This document shows positions 6,391 to 13,501 of a stretch of DNA of 16,382 nucleotides, piece by piece; the stretch's first letter is position 1, and each line of letters opens with the position of its first letter. Made by a program: the position numbers and the translations under genes. The notes below the pieces were generated by a model that had not been told where the DNA came from, did no database searches, and was given only the letters and a program-made list of their open reading frames with translations. The DNA is taken from positions 1 through 16,382 of the forward strand of contig JAITQQ010000070.1 of NCBI GenBank assembly GCA_031288855.1. The letters are read 5' to 3'. The stretch comes from Prevotellaceae bacterium. Lineage in GTDB: Bacteria; Bacteroidota; Bacteroidia; Bacteroidales; UBA932.

Positions 6391-9300
6391 ATGACTAAAC
6401 TGAAGACCTTACTACTTATGATTCTCTGTCTTCTGGTTGCAGCGGCAGTTTCTGCCCAGACACGGACACTTACAGGGAAAGTAACGGACGTCGCCAATAA
6501 CGAACCCATAATCGGCGCAACCGTTTTTATTAAAGGAACAACGACCAGCACCATCACCGACATTGACGGGAACTTTTCGCTCAATATCCCTGTAGATGCT
6601 GAAACGCTGACTGTTTCGTTCATCGGTATGGAGACGCAGGACGTCGAAATCGCCGGCCGGCAGACTGTAGCCGTTCAGCTTGCGGAAACAGTGCGTAAAT
6701 TGGACGAAGTGATAGTGGTTGCCTATGGGACCGCATCAAAATCTTCCTATACCGGATCTGCAACAAAGATTACCGCCGAGGCGATAGAACTGCGTCCGAT
6801 TACGCACATTACACAAGCTTTAAACGGAGCGGTAGCGGGTGTGCAGGTAGGTAATAATAGCGGACAACCCGGTACAGGTCCGAGTTTGCGAATCCGCGGT
6901 ATCAGCTCCATCAACGATGCAAATGATCCGCTGTATGTAGTAGACGGAGCGCCTTATGAAAATGCACTCTCAAGCATCAATCCGGATGATATCGAATCCA
7001 TCACTATCCTGAAAGATGCTTCTTCTACGGCTCTTTACGGTTCTCGTGCGGCAGCCGGTGTCGTTATCATCACGACTAAAAAAGGACAAAAAGGGAAGCC
7101 GACGTTCAATATTAAAGCAACACAGTCTTTTTCCAAAGTGGGAATGGAGTTTTACGATCTGGTGAATCCCGATGACTACTATGTACTCACATGGGAGAAA
7201 TTACGCAATCAATACGGAATCTCACAAGCTAACCCCCGTCCGATGGACGAGGCTGCAAAATTGGCGTCGGGTACACAGACTGCCAGTGGTTATACATCGG
7301 TATATGATATGTTAAAATATAATCCGTACAACGTTGCAAACAACAATATCGTTCTTGAAGACGGAACTTTCAACCCCAACGCTCAATTCATGTGGGCGGA
7401 CGATATGGACTGGATGGATGGCGTACAGCAATTAGGACTTCGTAGCGAAGCCGCTATCAATTATTCCGGCGCTAATGATAAAACGGACTACTATGTATCT
7501 GCCTCTTATCTTGAGGAAAGAGGATACATGAAAGGTTCTCAATTCAATCGCATATCGGCACGCGCCAATGTCAACTCCCAATTAACCAAGTGGCTCAAAA
7601 CAGGGCTGAATATCAATGGAAATATCAGCGACGGGATGGAACCGTCCGGGACAGACCCGTATTACTATCCGCTCTATATGGCGCCGATTTATCCCATTCA
7701 TATCCATGATTCTCAGACCGGCGAATATGAGCTCGATTTGGCCGGAAATAAACAATATGACTTTGGCGGCGGCCGTGCTTTCAATACAAACCATAATATA
7801 GTTGCGGAAATATCGGAATACCAGAATAAATATCGCCGCTCGTTATTGAGCGCCAAGCCGTATGTCACTATTACATTCCTCAAGGATTTCTCGTTCACCA
7901 CCAATTATTCGGTCGATCTGAATACTTATTATGGGACAGATTATACGCCTAAATTGGAAGGTACCGCTACATCCGGAGAGTTAAGTAAAAGCACATCGCA
8001 ACGATTGACGTGGAACTTTAACCAATTGTTGCAGTGGAGGAAAAGCTTTGACGCACATGATATTGATATCTTAGTCGGTCATGAAGCTTTCAGCACCAAT
8101 TTCTTTGAAATGTCGGGACGAAAACGAAACGAAATAACGCATGGCATTGTTGAACTGGATAATTATTCTGAACTTAATGATTTGGGCTCGCACACCAGCG
8201 ATTATCGCACCGAAGGGTATATTGCCCGCGCCAACTATATTTACAGAAATAAATATATCGTCTCGCTTTCTTATCGTCAGGATGCGTCTTCCAAATTTTA
8301 TAAGGATACACGATGGTCGGGTTTCTGGTCGGCAGGTTTGGCATGGCGTCTGGAAAAGGAAAAATTCTTAAAAGGGTTGAAATTTATTGATTTTCTCAAA
8401 TTGCGTTTGTCTTACGGACAGGTAGGTAATGACAGTGGTATAGGCTACTATGCATGGCAGTCTCTCTATACAATGTATTCCAACGCAGGAGTGCCCGGTT
8501 TTGCAGCTACTTCGCTTGGGAATCGCAACCTGCAGTGGGAAACGAATATCAATTCCGATGTCGCTCTCGAATTCGGACTTTTCGACCGCATCTCCGGAAC
8601 TTTCGAGTTCTTTAATAAAGAATCCGATAATATGCTTTATTCCAAGCCGCTGAATCCTTCCAGCGGATTCTCCTCTATTCAGGAGAATGCTTTCTCCATG
8701 CGCAACAGAGGGTTCGAAGTGGAACTCGCTGCCGACATATTGAAGAATTTCAACGGATTCAGTTGGGAAATTCAGGGTAATGCCACCCATTATAAAAACG
8801 TGGTAACCGATATGCCCGTGGAACCCTATCGAAATGATAGTAAAAGAATTGAAGTGGGACACTCCATCTATGAATTTAACCTGCGCCATTTCATGGGTGT
8901 ACACCCCCAAACGGGACTGTCCATGTATACGCCCGACCCCACATTATCCGAAGAAGTATTGGAGAACCTGGATACATACAACGGAGAAAAATACACTTAC
9001 GATGTTGATCAGGCAGGATATTTCTGGTGCAATGCCGTTTCAATCCCCAAAGTGTTTGGCGGTATCTCTACTACCGTATCGTGGAAAAATATGCTGTCGC
9101 TTACCATACGGTCGAGTTACCAGTTCGGAGGTAAAACTTTCGACAGCCGCTACCGTTTACTGATGACGCCGGAATCATACGGACGCGCTTTCCATACAGA
9201 CATACTTCGTCGCTGGCAGCAACCGGGCGATATAACCGATGTGCCCAGAATGGATGGAACATCCAGCGTTATAGACGATCAGCAAGGCGGATATTCCGAC

Positions 9301-9540
9301 CGCTGGCTGGTTAGCAACGATTATTTCGAATTATCGTCGGTGACATTAAACTTTAACGTACCGCAACCGGTCTGCCGTTATTTGAATGTGCAGAAAATAT
9401 CCCTTTATGGTACGGGAGAATTATTGTACCGCTATACTAAACGCAAAGGGTTAAATGTCCGTTATAATTATAACGGAACGGTAAGTGACAGCTATTTACC
9501 TGCAACCACCTATACTTTAGGTATCAACATTACTATATAA
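6391..9540 (+). CDS. SusC/RagA-family TonB-dependent outer-membrane porter
   Basis: A 1049-residue TonB-dependent transporter that forms the barrel of a SusCD complex and imports oligomeric nutrients across the outer membrane using energy from TonB-ExbBD. A signal peptide (1-22, ending VSA) is followed by a carboxypeptidase-regulatory-like domain (about 26-100, starting LTGKVTDVANNEPIIGATV). Next come a TonB-box-like stretch DEVIVVAYGT (105-114) and a plug domain (about 115-230) containing LNGAVAGVQV, LRIRGISSI and LYVVDG. The rest is a beta-barrel rich in alternating aromatic strands, ending TYTLGINITI. No N-terminal signalling (STN) domain is present, so it is not a sigma-regulated transducer type. 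The SusD gene starts 21 nt after the stop. The substrate cannot be read from the sequence; hydrolase neighbours favour peptides or amides. The start is supported by the signal peptide directly after ATG. Confidence 0.96.
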   Translation: MTKLKTLLLMILCLLVAAAVSAQTRTLTGKVTDVANNEPIIGATVFIKGTTTSTITDIDGNFSLNIPVDAETLTVSFIGMETQDVEIAGRQTVAVQLAETVRKLDEVIVVAYGTASKSSYTGSATKITAEAIELRPITHITQALNGAVAGVQVGNNSGQPGTGPSLRIRGISSINDANDPLYVVDGAPYENALSSINPDDIESITILKDASSTALYGSRAAAGVVIITTKKGQKGKPTFNIKATQSFSKVGMEFYDLVNPDDYYVLTWEKLRNQYGISQANPRPMDEAAKLASGTQTASGYTSVYDMLKYNPYNVANNNIVLEDGTFNPNAQFMWADDMDWMDGVQQLGLRSEAAINYSGANDKTDYYVSASYLEERGYMKGSQFNRISARANVNSQLTKWLKTGLNINGNISDGMEPSGTDPYYYPLYMAPIYPIHIHDSQTGEYELDLAGNKQYDFGGGRAFNTNHNIVAEISEYQNKYRRSLLSAKPYVTITFLKDFSFTTNYSVDLNTYYGTDYTPKLEGTATSGELSKSTSQRLTWNFNQLLQWRKSFDAHDIDILVGHEAFSTNFFEMSGRKRNEITHGIVELDNYSELNDLGSHTSDYRTEGYIARANYIYRNKYIVSLSYRQDASSKFYKDTRWSGFWSAGLAWRLEKEKFLKGLKFIDFLKLRLSYGQVGNDSGIGYYAWQSLYTMYSNAGVPGFAATSLGNRNLQWETNINSDVALEFGLFDRISGTFEFFNKESDNMLYSKPLNPSSGFSSIQENAFSMRNRGFEVELAADILKNFNGFSWEIQGNATHYKNVVTDMPVEPYRNDSKRIEVGHSIYEFNLRHFMGVHPQTGLSMYTPDPTLSEEVLENLDTYNGEKYTYDVDQAGYFWCNAVSIPKVFGGISTTVSWKNMLSLTIRSSYQFGGKTFDSRYRLLMTPESYGRAFHTDILRRWQQPGDITDVPRMDGTSSVIDDQQGGYSDRWLVSNDYFELSSVTLNFNVPQPVCRYLNVQKISLYGTGELLYRYTKRKGLNVRYNYNGTVSDSYLPATTYTLGINITI

Positions 9541-9561
9541 GAACACTTAAAAAGAAATGAA

Positions 9562-11124
9562 ATGAAAAAGAATATTTTAATCTTGATTACAATATGGGGA
9601 CTGATTGCCACTTCATGCAGTTCCGACTTTTTGGAAACTCATTCTACGCAGGGAGTAGATGAAGGGAATATATTTACTACCACAGGCAATGCAAACATTG
9701 CGTTTGAAGGCGTATTAAAATTGATGTATGTACGTGGAAGTTCTCAAAACTACAGCGGTTATGAAACGATGCTTATTATGAGCGAAATGATGGGCGACGA
9801 TGTCATTTTCGCTGCTGTGGGAAGTACCTCTTATTATAAAACTTCCTATCAGTGGAGTTTGCATCGCAATATCACCAGCGCCATGATGAACTATTGTTAT
9901 CTGTATCATTACAAGATTATCGCTAATGTGAACCTGATTATAGCCAACATCGACAATGCGGAAGGAAATCAGATCGACAGGGACCGTATCAAAGGGGAGG
10001 CTTTAGTATTGCGGGCTGCTCACTATTTCAATCTGGTGCGCATGTGGGCCAAAAGATACGATTACGAGTCAGGACAGGTAAATGAGCAACAGGGAGTACC
10101 CTTGATTCTTGATATAGAAACGGGCGAGACGCCTCAGCCGCAATCATCGGTAGAAAAAGTATACGAAGCTATTTATAAAGATTTGGAAGACGCCATAGTG
10201 TTGCTCGAAGTAACGCATACACGTACCAATAAAATCCATCCGAACCAAAGCGTGGCACACGGATTATTGTCGCGTGTCGCGCTTACGATGGGACGCTGGC
10301 AGGATGCCGCCGAACATGCACGGGCAGCGCGTACGGGCGAATACCAACTCGATTCCGATATTTATATCCAAAAACCGGGACGGTTTCACGACCAGAGCAA
10401 CCCGGAATGGATGTGGGGCGTTAAACGCATTGTAGCAGAAAACGACGGGTTCTATACTTTCCACTGTTTTATGGGTAATACGGATGCGATTGTTACGCGC
10501 CAAAGCCCTAAATGTATTTACAATTGGCTGTATCATAAAATGAGCGGCACGGATGTACGAAAAGGATGCTTTGCCGCGACAAAGGAAATAGCCAACAATC
10601 CGGACCTTTTTACTCGGCCGACTTACGATCCCGCAAAACCAACCAATAACCAGGTGCCGGCATATTTCAACAATAAATTCATGGTACCCGCCCGTAATGA
10701 TCCGCAGGTGGACTGCCCTTATATGCGCGTCGCCGAAATGTATCTCAACGAAGCGGAAGCCTTAGCGCGGCTTAACAACAGGGATGGAGAAGCGCAACAG
10801 GTATTATTTGAACTGACCAACTTCCGTGACCCCTCGTACGTCAAATCTGCAAATACGGGAGAAGCGCTCCTCGAAGAAATACTGTTACAGCGCCGTTTTG
10901 AACTGTGGGGCGAAGGACATCGCTGGTTTGATCTGAAACGGATGAATTTGCCGTTGAGCAGAAACCTGTCGGCAACACTCCCGAACGGTGGAACAGAAGC
11001 GACCAATCATGCCCAGGCTACCGCCCAGGTAATGGAAGTGCTGGCAGGCGATGTAAGATGGCAATTTGTGTTTTCAGACAATGAACTGGATAATAATCCG
11101 TTTATTGTTCAAAACGAATTATAA
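9562..11124 (+). CDS. SusD/RagB-family surface lipoprotein, SusC partner
   Basis: A 520-residue substrate-binding lipoprotein that acts as the lid of the SusC barrel. The N-terminus MKKNILILITIWGLIATSC has a hydrophobic segment and a lipobox ending at Cys19, followed by SSDFLE, typical of SusD proteins. The SusD-like N-terminal region contains the helical TPR-type segments, e.g. GEALVLRAAHYFNLVRMWA (145-163). The RagB/SusD C-terminal part shows YMRVAEMYLNEAEALARL (387-404) and RRFELWGEGHRWFDLKRM (444-461), a hallmark of the family. The start is 21 nt after susC, which fits obligate co-expression. The central ligand-binding loops, with several Trp/Met residues (e.g. PEWMWGVKR, 281-289), are not diagnostic of a substrate. 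It could bind a peptide as RagB does, or a glycan. Confidence 0.96.
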   Translation: MKKNILILITIWGLIATSCSSDFLETHSTQGVDEGNIFTTTGNANIAFEGVLKLMYVRGSSQNYSGYETMLIMSEMMGDDVIFAAVGSTSYYKTSYQWSLHRNITSAMMNYCYLYHYKIIANVNLIIANIDNAEGNQIDRDRIKGEALVLRAAHYFNLVRMWAKRYDYESGQVNEQQGVPLILDIETGETPQPQSSVEKVYEAIYKDLEDAIVLLEVTHTRTNKIHPNQSVAHGLLSRVALTMGRWQDAAEHARAARTGEYQLDSDIYIQKPGRFHDQSNPEWMWGVKRIVAENDGFYTFHCFMGNTDAIVTRQSPKCIYNWLYHKMSGTDVRKGCFAATKEIANNPDLFTRPTYDPAKPTNNQVPAYFNNKFMVPARNDPQVDCPYMRVAEMYLNEAEALARLNNRDGEAQQVLFELTNFRDPSYVKSANTGEALLEEILLQRRFELWGEGHRWFDLKRMNLPLSRNLSATLPNGGTEATNHAQATAQVMEVLAGDVRWQFVFSDNELDNNPFIVQNEL

Positions 11125-11136
11125 ATTGCAATCCAG

Positions 11137-11164
11137 AAGGATGGCAAATAACCCGACCATCCTT
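11137..11164 (+). other. Hairpin after susD
   Basis: AAGGATGG (11137-11144) and CCATCCTT (11157-11164) are perfectly complementary 8-base arms around a 12-nt loop. They begin 13 nt after the susD stop codon. No T-run follows, so this is not a classic intrinsic terminator. It may protect the 3' end of the transcript. Confidence 0.5.
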
Positions 11165-11177
11165 CCGAGAACAAAAT

Positions 11178-11197
11178 CCGCTATAAAAATATAGCGG
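11178..11197. other. CCGCTATA/TATAGCGG hairpin
   Basis: CCGCTATA (11178-11185), an AAAA loop and TATAGCGG (11190-11197) form a perfect 8-bp stem. It lies between the preceding hairpin and the bidirectional terminator. No T-run follows on either strand. Its role is unknown; it could be an RNA stabilising stem or a protein-binding inverted repeat. Confidence 0.5.
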
Positions 11198-11216
11198 GCA
11201 AGTCAAAGCAACCCAT

Positions 11217-11252
11217 AAAAAAACGCCGCTACCTGTGTAGTGACGTTTTTTT
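11217..11252. terminator. Bidirectional intrinsic terminator
   Basis: A run of A (11217-11223) is followed by CG, an inner stem GCTAC/GTAGT around a CTGT loop, then CG and a T-run (11246-11252). The outer A-run pairs with the T-run, so the structure ends in a U-tract in both directions. On the plus strand it would end the susCD transcript. On the minus strand it would stop transcription from the symporter gene after it has read through tRNA-Glu. Confidence 0.75.
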
Positions 11253-11261
11253 CTTATAAAT

Positions 11262-11292
11262 TTTGCAGAAAGAAAAATTTTGATTAGCTTTG
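11262..11292 (+). promoter_or_regulatory. Consensus promoter of tRNA-Glu
   Basis: TTTG (11262-11265), 19 nt, TAGCTTTG (11285-11292) match the Bacteroidetes promoter exactly. The tRNA begins 18 nt after the -7 element, leaving a short 5' leader for RNase P to remove. Confidence 0.75.
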
Positions 11293-11309
11293 CAGCCCTA
11301 TTTTAAGTC

Positions 11310-11381
11310 GGTCCGTTCATCTAAGGGTTAGGATACAAGATTTTCATTCTTGTCATAGGGGTTCGAATCCCCTACGGACTA
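11310..11381 (+). tRNA. tRNA-Glu (anticodon UUC)
   Basis: The cloverleaf is complete. The acceptor arms GGTCCGT (11310-11316) and ACGGACT (11374-11380) pair with a G-U at the first position, and the discriminator is A at 11381. The anticodon stem CAAGA/TCTTG encloses the loop TTTTCAT, giving anticodon UUC for glutamate. The T arm GGGGTTCGAATCCCC is canonical. CCA is not encoded, so it must be added after transcription. The last three bases overlap the stop codon of the opposite-strand symporter gene. Confidence 0.95.
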
Positions 11382-12668
11382 CGCAACCTGTTCCCCGCCG
11401 CCGGAATATTCTTCTATCATACAAGCCACAGCAGCATCGCCGGTTACATTGACAGCGGTGCGTAGCATATCCAGGGGACGATCAATGCCAATAATCAAGG
11501 CCAGCCCTTCGGGAGGAACACCTATAGAGATAAGCACCATGGCAAGGATGACATAGCTGCCGCCCGGTATGCCCGGCGTTCCGATGGAAGAGAGAATCGT
11601 CATGAACAATACGGTTAATAGCTGCAAGAATGTCAGTTCAATACCCAATACTTGCGCGATGAAAAGAATAGCAATGGACTGATAGCACGAAGTGCCGTCC
11701 ATATTCACCGTAACGCCCACCGGCAAAACAAAGGAAGCAACATCCGGGGATACCTTCAGGTCTTCCTCCACCGCTTTCATGGTAACCGGAAGCGTGACGG
11801 CGCTGCTACTGGTAGTGAATGCAAAAAGTTGTACCGGATACATCGCACGCAAAAACGCCTTTACGCGAACTCTACGGCTAAATAGTTTTATTAGTAATGG
11901 ATAAAAGGCATACATGATAATCATCATGGCCACGATAATGGTCAAGGCATACACGCCCAGCGCGCTGAACAGGCTTGCATCTCCCTTGAAATCCGTTATC
12001 AGGCCGGCCATTAGCGCAATAACGCCTATTGGAGCCACGCGTATAATAAAGCCAACCATCTTCAGTATAATATCATTCAAGGCGTCAAAAAAATCAATAA
12101 CGGGCTTGACCTTTTCCTGCGGAATCAGCAAGGAGGCAACGGCAAAAAGAATGGCAAAGAAAATAACTTGCAAAATGGCGGAATTATTTCCCGCAGCGCT
12201 CACGATATTATCCGGTACAATGTCGTTCAAAAAACTCAAAGGCCCCTGTACTTGCCCGGCCTCTTGCGCCTTACTTTCAATAACACTTTGGTACGTTTCC
12301 TGCAGATCGGCAACCAACTCCGGGTTTACCAAATCGCCGGGTCGCACCGATAGCCCCAGCCCTATGCCAAAAGCAGACGAAACGGCAATCAAACACAGAT
12401 AAATGAGCAGTGTCTTCACACCTAATTTGGAGAATTTACTGATGTCCTTTAATCCGGCAACCCCCTTGACTAACGTGACAAAAATCAGTGGAATAGCTAT
12501 CAATTGTAATAAACGGATAAATAGCTGTCCCCACGGGACAATCCAGTGCGCAACCAATGTCTCAGCATTTACATATATGGCTACCAGTCCAATAATAATT
12601 CCCGCAATCATCCCGGCAAGAATTTGCAAATATAAGGGAATAGAGAGGTGTTTTCTTTGAGGTTTCAT
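11379..12668 (-). CDS. Glutamate/aspartate:cation symporter (DAACS family)
   Basis: An inner-membrane secondary transporter of about 429 residues that takes up acidic amino acids with Na+ or H+. Multiple hydrophobic segments are visible. The family signatures are SSSAVTLPVTMKAVEED, the GVTVNMDGTSCY segment of TM7 and SSIGTPGIPGG of hairpin 2. In TM8, GIDRPLDMLRTAVNVTGD carries Asp and Arg (about 400 and 403) at the places that in GltPh bind the substrate amino and side-chain carboxylate groups, which favours Glu/Asp over C4-dicarboxylates or neutral amino acids. A longer frame opens at 12713 (444 residues), but a TATCTTTG -7 element at 12695-12688 lies inside it, so the Met at 12668 is preferred. 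The stop TAG lies in the 3' end of tRNA-Glu, and no terminator lies between. It is divergent from rnhB. Confidence 0.92.
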   Translation of the reverse strand: MKPQRKHLSIPLYLQILAGMIAGIIIGLVAIYVNAETLVAHWIVPWGQLFIRLLQLIAIPLIFVTLVKGVAGLKDISKFSKLGVKTLLIYLCLIAVSSAFGIGLGLSVRPGDLVNPELVADLQETYQSVIESKAQEAGQVQGPLSFLNDIVPDNIVSAAGNNSAILQVIFFAILFAVASLLIPQEKVKPVIDFFDALNDIILKMVGFIIRVAPIGVIALMAGLITDFKGDASLFSALGVYALTIIVAMMIIMYAFYPLLIKLFSRRVRVKAFLRAMYPVQLFAFTTSSSAVTLPVTMKAVEEDLKVSPDVASFVLPVGVTVNMDGTSCYQSIAILFIAQVLGIELTFLQLLTVLFMTILSSIGTPGIPGGSYVILAMVLISIGVPPEGLALIIGIDRPLDMLRTAVNVTGDAAVACMIEEYSGGGEQVA

Positions 12669-12687
12669 AATCGGTAATATTTTTTCA

Positions 12688-12695
12688 CAAAGATA
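12688..12695 (-). promoter_or_regulatory. -7 element of the symporter gene
   Basis: TATCTTTG on the minus strand is a perfect -7 element, 19 nt before the ATG at 12668. No TTTG stands at the -33 distance, so the match is half a promoter. It decides the start codon: the upstream ATG at 12713 would lie before the transcription start. Confidence 0.5.
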
Positions 12696-12735
12696 ATCAA
12701 CAAAATTTTCCATACACTATAAATACCATATAAAA

Positions 12736-12784
12736 TTGCATTTAATTGCAATATGTTGGCAATGTATAATTTTATTGTATACAT
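12736..12784. promoter_or_regulatory. Inverted repeats in the divergent symporter/rnhB gap
   Basis: ATGTATA (12762-12768) and TATACAT (12778-12784) form a perfect 7-bp inverted repeat with a 9-nt centre. A smaller one, TTGCA (12736-12740) with TGCAA (12747-12751), stands beside it. They lie between the symporter -7 element and the rnhB promoter, a plausible place for an operator. The region is very AT-rich, so chance is possible. Confidence 0.3.
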
Positions 12785-12817
12785 AGAATATGAATTATGA
12801 GTTATGCCCGAAAAGAA

Positions 12818-12849
12818 TTTGGAATTTGCAAAAGCAAACCTTATCTTTG
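12818..12849 (+). promoter_or_regulatory. Consensus promoter of rnhB, 5 nt before the chosen ATG
   Basis: TTTG (12818-12821), 20 nt, TATCTTTG (12842-12849) match the consensus fully. The ATG at 12855 follows 5 nt later, so the transcript would start at or next to the initiation codon. The promoter lies within the longer reading frame that opens at 12804, which argues against that earlier start. Confidence 0.65.
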
Positions 12850-12854
12850 GGGGC

Positions 12855-13466
12855 ATGAAAGTTGTGGAGTTAGCGCCGTATATGCAGAAAAACCGTGTGG
12901 AAGCGGGTTGCGATGAGGCCGGGCGCGGATGCCTGGCAGGCCCGGTGGTGGCTGCAGCGGTCATTCTCCCGCCTGATTTTCACCATCCGCTGTTGAACGA
13001 CTCCAAGCAAATGACCCGGACACATCGCGACACGTTGCGAAAAATTATTGAGAAAGAAGCGTTGGCGTGGCATGTGGCAAAGGTGAGCCACGAGGAAATC
13101 GACAACATCAACATTTTGCGGGCTTCCATTATGGGCATGCACCGCGCATTAGACGGATTGTCGTTGCGCCCCGACTGTATTCTGGTGGATGGAAATAAAT
13201 TTTTCCCTTACCAAAAAATTCCGCATGTGTGCGTAGTAAAGGGCGATGCCACGTTTGCTTCCATTGCGGCGGCTTCGGTGTTGGCGAAAACGCACCGTGA
13301 CGAGTGGATGTGCCGGCTTGCCGAAAAATTCCCGGCTTACGGATGGGAACAGAATATGGGTTATCCTACGGAAAAACACCGGGCGGCCATCCGGCGCTAT
13401 GGCATCACGCCTTACCACCGGCGGAGTTTTAGATTAGTAGAGGATATGCAGGCGATGTTGTTTTAA
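12855..13466 (+). CDS. rnhB: Ribonuclease HII
   Basis: A cytoplasmic endonuclease of 203 residues from the chosen start (E. coli enzyme 198) that cuts RNA in RNA-DNA hybrids and starts removal of single ribonucleotides from DNA. The GCDEAGRG motif gives catalytic Asp20 and Glu21. LVDGNKF gives Asp112 and VKGDA gives Asp131. Their spacing matches Asp16, Glu17, Asp107 and Asp126 of E. coli RNase HII to within one residue. SIAAASVLAKTHRDE (136-150) and the YPTEKH segment are also family features. The frame is open from an ATG at 12804, but a full promoter lies inside that extension, and the family N-terminus usually starts shortly before the PY..KN.IEAGCDEAGRG region. The Met at 12885 is a third possibility. 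The S46 peptidase gene follows after 35 nt on the same strand and may be co-transcribed. Confidence 0.96.
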   Translation: MKVVELAPYMQKNRVEAGCDEAGRGCLAGPVVAAAVILPPDFHHPLLNDSKQMTRTHRDTLRKIIEKEALAWHVAKVSHEEIDNINILRASIMGMHRALDGLSLRPDCILVDGNKFFPYQKIPHVCVVKGDATFASIAAASVLAKTHRDEWMCRLAEKFPAYGWEQNMGYPTEKHRAAIRRYGITPYHRRSFRLVEDMQAMLF

Positions 13467-13501
13467 TCCGATAATGAAAAAACAAAAAAAATATTAATAC
13501 G

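Noticed and set aside
8368..8910. 180-codon minus-strand frame inside susC
   Set aside because: It is antisense to a strongly supported beta-barrel region, with no promoter or domain.
11300..11400. Integrated element using tRNA-Glu as attachment site
   Set aside because: No integrase gene and no repeated tRNA 3' end is visible in the window.
12669..12713. Earlier start of the symporter at 12713
   Set aside because: A perfect -7 element lies between the two ATGs, and the extra residues do not resemble the family N-terminus.
12804..12854. N-terminal extension of RNase HII from the ATG at 12804
   Set aside because: A complete TTTG-N20-TATCTTTG promoter lies inside this stretch, and the extension has no counterpart that I recognise in the family.
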